Shown piece after piece: positions 59,776 through 64,000 of a stretch of DNA of 64,000 bases. Each line of letters begins with the position of its first letter. The stretch's first letter is position 1. The stretch lies in NCBI RefSeq assembly GCF_040930455.2, contig NZ_CP170494.1; one strand, written 5' to 3'. The DNA is from Neopusillimonas maritima. GTDB taxonomy: Bacteria > Pseudomonadota > Gammaproteobacteria > Burkholderiales > Burkholderiaceae_B. The notes beneath the pieces are model-generated. The model saw only the letters and a program-made list of their open reading frames with translations. It did not search any database and was not told the origin of the DNA. Position numbers and translations under genes: made by a program.

Positions 59776-60655
59776 AGATCGCTCCTTGTTGCTGATCGAG
59801 GTTAAACAAAGCGCCGAGAGAGCGACGCAATACAACACGCGTCATTTCCAGGCGGTATTCGGCGGAGCCTCGGGAGTCGGATATGGTTGATAAGTCTTGT
59901 ACGGCAAGATCGGCTGCCTGCGCACAGACCTCGGTGGTGATGGTTTTGCCCTCAAGATAGGCTTCGGCCTTGTCAAGGCGGGTAGCCGTCGTGGTTGAGG
60001 CGCCCATGGCAATGCGAATTTGCCCGCATGTTTTGCGGTCTGCTGTTTGGGCCAATAATGCAATATTCACTAATGGCCGATGTTCGGCTGGTGTTCTAAG
60101 AAAGCGAGTGTAGGATCCGAGAACATTGCCAGGTAAAGCGGGAATCAGGATGTGGGTTACGATTTCATCAGGTTCCAGTGCGGTTTGAAAATAATCCACC
60201 AGAAAATCTTCAATTGCCAGGCATCGTTCTCCTTTCGGACCCATAACGACAATTTGAGCGCCCAGCGCCAACAGGCAGCCGGGTGGGTCGGTAGCAGGGT
60301 CGCCGTAACAGAGATTACCCCCAATAGTGCCCGCGTTCCGCACTTGTGGATTGGCCAGACGCGAGGCCATGCTGGCCAGGATTGGGAAATGTTGATTAAT
60401 TACTTCAGATCGAGCGATATCGGCATGGCGTACCAATGCGCCAATTTGAAGGCCGACACCTTCTTCAAACTCAATTTTTCGCAGGTTATCGAGCTTACCC
60501 AGGGAAATTAAGTGAGACGGTGACAACATGCGTTGCCGCATACCCAGCAGTAGTGCGGTTCCACCTGCAATAATCCGGCTATCCTCGCCAAAATCGGCCA
60601 GCATTTTGCATGCGTCTTGCGCTGTTGTCGGTTCCAGATATTCAAAATCATGCAT
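59768..60655 (-). CDS. Molybdenum hydroxylase FAD-binding subunit (CoxM-like)
   Basis: A 295-residue flavoprotein that passes electrons from the iron-sulfur subunit to an acceptor. FAD motifs are IIAGGTALLLGMRQRML near residues 28-44 and NAGTIGGNLCYGDPATDPPG near 103-122. ATG 60655 begins MHDFEYLEPTTAQDACKML, the family start; the longer open frame adds 81 unrelated residues. The 8-bp overlaps on both sides (with the large and small subunit genes) fix it inside one operon. The absence of the 4Fe-4S insert seen in 4-hydroxybenzoyl-CoA reductase beta subunit (about 324 residues) argues against that enzyme. Confidence 0.94.
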   Translation of the reverse strand: MHDFEYLEPTTAQDACKMLADFGEDSRIIAGGTALLLGMRQRMLSPSHLISLGKLDNLRKIEFEEGVGLQIGALVRHADIARSEVINQHFPILASMASRLANPQVRNAGTIGGNLCYGDPATDPPGCLLALGAQIVVMGPKGERCLAIEDFLVDYFQTALEPDEIVTHILIPALPGNVLGSYTRFLRTPAEHRPLVNIALLAQTADRKTCGQIRIAMGASTTTATRLDKAEAYLEGKTITTEVCAQAADLAVQDLSTISDSRGSAEYRLEMTRVVLRRSLGALFNLDQQQGAIYE

Positions 60656-62948
60656 GATTCGCTCCTTCATTGCGTTTTTCGCGCAATGCTGCGAGAACTT
60701 TTTCGGGCGTAATGGGCAGCGAGTTGATACGGACTCCAATGGCATCGTAAACCGCGTTTGCGATGGCCGCCGCGCCGGGCAGAATGGCCGTTTCGCTCGC
60801 ACCTTTCGCTCCGTAAGGCCCGTTGGGGTCGTTCGACTCAATAATGCCGCTTTGCAGGGTAGGGACGGAATTGGCCGTTGGCATGTTGTAGTCGGCAAAG
60901 TTGCCGTTCATCAGGCGGCCGTCCTGGAAGTCGAGATTTTCATAGAGCGCCCACCCGGTTGATTGGGCTGTGGCCCCCGAGGTTTGTCCGTGTACCGCCA
61001 TGGGGTTCAAGGCTTTGCCGCAGTCATCCGACGTGTAGCTCTGCACTAATCGTACTTGCCCGGTTTCAGTATCCACTTCCACTTCAACTGCCTGGGCGGC
61101 AAATGAATAGGCAGGCGCGACGTCGCCGTAATAGTTTTTGTCGGCCATGACAGTAGGTGGGTCGTAAGTGGCTTTGGCGTAGACGCCTTCGCCGCCGTGT
61201 CGGAATAAATGCAAACGCACCGCGTCGGGTAGTGATACGAATTGTTCGCGATTGTTCTTGACGACAATGGCTCCGTTCTCGACCTGAAGCTCAGAGGCTT
61301 GAACGTTCAGTTTTTCCGCAACCACGGCAAACAGTTTTTCTCGCGCTTCACTGGCGGCCATTCGAACGGCGTTCCCAGCGATAATTGTGACGCGCGACGC
61401 AATGGCACCAATACCGAACGGAGATACGTCGCTGTCGGGTTGCGATACGGTGACGTGGCTGATTGGAATGCCCAGCTCATGCGCACAGACTTGTGCCATC
61501 ATGGTCGTGGCGCCTTGCCCCATATCCGATTCGGCCGATAAAAGTGTCACCCGGCCATCCTCGTTCATTTTTACCACGGCGGTGGAGCCGTCCCAGTTGC
61601 CTAATTGCCGATTGGCACTAACGTGTATGCCGGCCGCAACTCCCAACCCACGCTTAATTGCTCCTGTTCCTGGGGCTGATTTATTGGAACCCCGTTTATC
61701 GGCCCACCCAATGGCTTCAGTGGACTGCTTGATGCAGTCGGACAGCCCGCAGCTACGCATGACCCAACCATGCACGCTGGTATCGCCCGTTTGGATGGCA
61801 TTGCGCAATTGCATTTCAACCGGGTCCATGCCAATTTTTTCAGCCAACATCGTAAGGTGGCTATTCAAGGGGAAAGCCATTTGCTGTCCGCCAAAACCTC
61901 GGAATGCGCCGCTGGGGATATGGTTGGTGTAAACCAGCTTGCCGCGCGCCCGTACGTTTTCGATGCGGTGCATTGAGTCGCTGCGCATGGAAGTAACGTG
62001 AATGACATGTGAGGCCAGCCCGGTGTAGGCGCCGTTGTTGCCGATAATCATGGAGTCTTTGGCAACGATGAGGCCCTCTTTTGAAACCCCCATGCGAAGC
62101 CAAACGGTGGCGCCCATGCTGGTTGGAGCGCCTAGAAAGTCTTCAAGGCGTGTGTTTACCAAACGTACCGGCTTGCCGGTTTTCAATGCCAGCAGCGCCG
62201 CAATGGGTGTGTTGGCGTCTTCAACGGCTTTGGCGCCAAACGCACCGCCTGTCATGGTTTGAATGAATCGAACGCGTGAATGAGGGACATCAAGCGCTTC
62301 GGCAAGGCGCGAGCGCGACATGAATACAGATTGTGTGGGTGCCCAAACGGTAATGCGACCATCGCCGTCGACGGCAGCCAGGGTGCCCATAGGCTCCAGA
62401 TAACCCGGGTATTGGGGGGGCATTTCATACGTGGCTTCGTAAATAGCGGCTGCTGAATCAAAGCCTTTGTCCACGTTACCCCGGTCAACATGGGTTTCAT
62501 AAGCGATATTGCCGGTTCCGTCGTGAATTTCAATGGCGCCCGGCTCCAGCGCGGAAAAGGGGTCGAGCAAAGTGGGTAGCTCTTCGTACTCAACGCGAAT
62601 CAGCTCAAGCGCGTCGCGGGCGATTTCATCACTGACGGCGGCGACTGCGGCCACTTCCTCGCCTGCAAACCGGACTTTGCCGGCGGCAAGAATACGCCGC
62701 TCTTTACGTGCAGAACCCCACATGCGTGTGGGGGTGTCTTCACCTGTCAGGACGGCTTTGACACCCTTGAGGGCCTTGGCGCGCGACGTGTCGATGCTAA
62801 TGATCCGCGCGTGGGGATAGGGGCTGCGCAATACTTTGCCGTGTAGCATGCCCGCCATTTTCAGGTCGCCCGCATATTGGGCTGTACCGGAAACTTTGGT
62901 GCGGGCTGTTACTTGCGGAATGCATGCGCCGATAATGGATTCGCTCAT
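60648..62948 (-). CDS. Molybdenum hydroxylase large (molybdopterin) subunit, xanthine dehydrogenase family
   Basis: A 766-residue catalytic subunit that binds the molybdopterin cytosine dinucleotide cofactor. Landmarks: VTARTKVSGTAQYAGDL at the start, TMTGGAFGAKAVEDANTPIAALLAL near 238-262, GAFRGFGGQQMAFPLN near 352-367, AESDMGQGATTMM, and the conserved DPNGPYGAKGASETAI with catalytic Glu near residue 720. The active-site loop GAFRGFG is that of xanthine or aldehyde oxidases and not the AYxCSFR of form I CO dehydrogenase, so CO is unlikely as substrate. The true substrate is unknown. It is first in the L-M-S-G operon, 103 bp downstream of the marR stop. Confidence 0.94.
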   Translation of the reverse strand: MSESIIGACIPQVTARTKVSGTAQYAGDLKMAGMLHGKVLRSPYPHARIISIDTSRAKALKGVKAVLTGEDTPTRMWGSARKERRILAAGKVRFAGEEVAAVAAVSDEIARDALELIRVEYEELPTLLDPFSALEPGAIEIHDGTGNIAYETHVDRGNVDKGFDSAAAIYEATYEMPPQYPGYLEPMGTLAAVDGDGRITVWAPTQSVFMSRSRLAEALDVPHSRVRFIQTMTGGAFGAKAVEDANTPIAALLALKTGKPVRLVNTRLEDFLGAPTSMGATVWLRMGVSKEGLIVAKDSMIIGNNGAYTGLASHVIHVTSMRSDSMHRIENVRARGKLVYTNHIPSGAFRGFGGQQMAFPLNSHLTMLAEKIGMDPVEMQLRNAIQTGDTSVHGWVMRSCGLSDCIKQSTEAIGWADKRGSNKSAPGTGAIKRGLGVAAGIHVSANRQLGNWDGSTAVVKMNEDGRVTLLSAESDMGQGATTMMAQVCAHELGIPISHVTVSQPDSDVSPFGIGAIASRVTIIAGNAVRMAASEAREKLFAVVAEKLNVQASELQVENGAIVVKNNREQFVSLPDAVRLHLFRHGGEGVYAKATYDPPTVMADKNYYGDVAPAYSFAAQAVEVEVDTETGQVRLVQSYTSDDCGKALNPMAVHGQTSGATAQSTGWALYENLDFQDGRLMNGNFADYNMPTANSVPTLQSGIIESNDPNGPYGAKGASETAILPGAAAIANAVYDAIGVRINSLPITPEKVLAALREKRNEGANHA

Positions 62949-62997
62949 GGTGCAAGCTCCCTGTGTCGTATGATTGTAGGCGCACGTTAGCGCGAAT

Positions 62998-63017
62998 TAT
63001 GTTGATGTGTCAACATA
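62998..63017. promoter_or_regulatory. Palindromic operator candidate TATGTTGA-N4-TCAACATA
   Basis: A perfect 8-bp inverted repeat with a 4-base centre, 50 bp upstream of the hydroxylase large subunit start. On the minus strand it contains TTGACA, so a bound repressor would cover a -35. A further half site CATCAA lies at 63025-63030. Size and symmetry fit a MarR dimer. Confidence 0.65.
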
Positions 63018-63051
63018 GGATAAACATCAATTAAATTGTTTTTGTAAAACT

Positions 63052-63582
63052 TTAATCGAGTGTCAGTTTGCCGCTATCGCAAGCGTCATGCAGTTTCATG
63101 AGCGCGGAATACATTATTTCGCGTTCGGTTTTGGTCAGTTGCGCCAGGACGGCGGCTTGCAATCGTTGGGCCACCGGCATGACGATTTCATGTTTGGCCA
63201 GTCCTGCATGCGTAATCTCACATATCAGTTTTTTCTTGTGGCCGCCCGGTTCCGGCTGAACTTTGCAGAAGCCGTGTTGTTCGAGCGCGCGCAAGGTTCG
63301 GCTGACCAAAGCCTTATCCGAGCCCGACAAGGCTACCAATTCGCCGAATGGAATGGGTGCAAATCGCGCCAATAGCGATAATAATCGCCACTCAGAAACC
63401 GTCAGGCCATATTTTTCTGCATATTTGGTTGTTACCTCACGCCGCAAGGAGTTGGCCAACTGCACGATGACAGTACTGGGGAATTGGTCAACCGTCAGGC
63501 TGTGACCGTCTTCCTGTACATTTGTCCATGGGCAGTTGTCGGGGTTCGGGCGAATGCTGCGACCTTTAGGTTTGGTGTCCAT
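63052..63582 (-). CDS. MarR family transcriptional regulator
   Basis: A 176-residue regulator. The winged helix (about 60-125) reads TKYAEKYGLTVSEWRLLSLLARFAPIPFGELVALSGSDKALVSRTLRALEQHGFCKVQPEPGGHKKKLICEITHAGL, with the wing tip GGHKKK. Flanking helices form the dimer interface. A Pro/Asn-rich N-terminal arm precedes. ATG 63582 is used, since it begins MDTKPKGRS; the longer frame has no ribosome site. It lies directly upstream of the hydroxylase operon and likely controls it through the palindrome in the gap. The inducing ligand is probably the hydroxylase substrate or product, by analogy with other MarR-catabolic pairs. Confidence 0.92.
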   Translation of the reverse strand: MDTKPKGRSIRPNPDNCPWTNVQEDGHSLTVDQFPSTVIVQLANSLRREVTTKYAEKYGLTVSEWRLLSLLARFAPIPFGELVALSGSDKALVSRTLRALEQHGFCKVQPEPGGHKKKLICEITHAGLAKHEIVMPVAQRLQAAVLAQLTKTEREIMYSALMKLHDACDSGKLTLD

Positions 63583-63753
63583 GCAGGGTTCTGTTTTAGA
63601 AGTGGGTAGGCAATGTCTGCCATTGCAAAGCAAAGAGTGTAATGTGTCCGCTGGGCGTCAGCAAACAAGTCGGTACATTGGGCCTGCAGTGCGATAACCA
63701 GGTTCAACGACGGCATGTAAAATGAGTTCAACCTTTTCCAATTGGGGGAATGC

Positions 63754-64000
63754 ATGTCGTTTTATGACGAGATGTGGGTGAATCCGGGCGTGACTAAGCC
63801 GGCGGTTCGTTCACACTATCAAGCGTTTGAATCTTGGCTGAAAGAGCAGGCGTTCCAGGACATCACCCATAAAAGGGAAGAAGCCGAGCTTATTTTTCAG
63901 CAGGTTGGCATTACGTTTGCCGTGTACGGTGATCAGGCGGGTACCGAGCGTACGATACCTTTTGATATTATTCCGCGCATTTTTCCCGCAACTGAGTGGG
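63754..64000 (+). CDS. Circularly permuted ATP-grasp family protein, N-terminal part
   Basis: The first 82 codons of a gene that continues past the window edge. The product starts MSFYDEMWVNPGVTKPAV, followed by HYQAFESWLKEQAFQDI and VGITFAVYGDQAGTERTIPFDIIPRIFP, which matches the N-terminus of the COG2308 circularly permuted ATP-grasp family (pattern FDEMxxxxGxxRPHY... GITFxVYGD..G.ER..PFDxIPRxI). The family catalyses peptide-like ligations in small operons, often with an alpha-E domain protein and a transglutaminase, which should lie beyond the edge. GGGGG lies 7 bases upstream of the ATG. It is divergent from marR by 171 bp. Confidence 0.85.
   Translation, partial: MSFYDEMWVNPGVTKPAVRSHYQAFESWLKEQAFQDITHKREEAELIFQQVGITFAVYGDQAGTERTIPFDIIPRIFPATEW

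Noticed and set aside
60656..60898. 81-residue N-terminal extension of the FAD subunit
   Set aside because: It overlaps the large subunit gene in another frame, and the family start with correct 8-bp overlap is at 60655.
1..64000. CRISPR arrays, insertion sequences, prophage genes, attachment sites
   Set aside because: No regularly spaced repeats, transposase, integrase or phage structural genes were seen on either strand.

Overview
The window looks like chromosome of a beta-proteobacterium of the order Burkholderiales, probably family Alcaligenaceae. This rests on protein similarity I recognise by eye and on familiar gene blocks: aat-bpt-pyrD, dusB-fis-purH-ruvCAB, nadK-recN facing hrcA-hemH-grpE-dnaK-dnaJ, bamE facing fur, and minCDE next to glnS. 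The genus cannot be fixed from sequence alone. I saw no insertion sequence, prophage or CRISPR array. Most of the window is core genome, with a few accessory loci.

Layout. 1-5068: a double-length UvrA running off the left edge. 5.1-8.1 kb: a tiny basic protein, an acidic hypothetical, the ribosomal ABC-F factor EttA and a glycine-zipper lipoprotein. 8.1-12 kb: minCDE and glnS. 12-16.6 kb: a cytochrome bd-like pair whose subunit I has lost its heme ligands, converging on an OmpR-type two-component system. 16.7-25 kb: recQ, ruvCAB, purH, fis, dusB and a ubiquinone hydroxylase. 25-28.4 kb: a TM2 protein, then a strong promoter and a structured leader ahead of a lone MgtC C-terminal-like domain, a CtaG-like protein and BepA. 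28.4-36.2 kb: YheT hydrolase, a zinc-finger protein, AzlCD, RhlE, a thioredoxin-like protein, an EI24 protein, a CinA-type protein, an IclR regulator and a phasin with two putative PhaR sites.

36.2-40.4 kb: pyrD, both N-end-rule transferases, a NUDIX hydrolase, a hypothetical protein, tRNA-Cys and tRNA-Gly. 40.6-46.2 kb: murB, dapB, bamE, fur, recN, nadK. 46.3-52.4 kb: the heat-shock block hrcA, hemH, grpE, dnaK, dnaJ with two near-perfect sigma-32 promoters. 52.4-58.7 kb: an M16 protease, a VWA/MoxR pair, two c-type cytochromes and a DUF1841 protein. 58.7-63.6 kb: a molybdenum hydroxylase operon (large, FAD, iron-sulfur and CoxG subunits) behind a MarR regulator with a palindromic operator candidate. 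63.75 kb to the end: the start of a circularly permuted ATP-grasp protein.

The most unusual finding is the bd-oxidase-like pair at 12-14.5 kb: an intact, translationally coupled operon whose subunit I contains only three histidines, none at the heme positions. The second is the leader at 25.4-25.7 kb, which combines a consensus promoter, a short acidic leader ORF and mutually exclusive hairpins. Starts were moved inward from the longest open frame where a Shine-Dalgarno sequence or family N-terminus argued for it.
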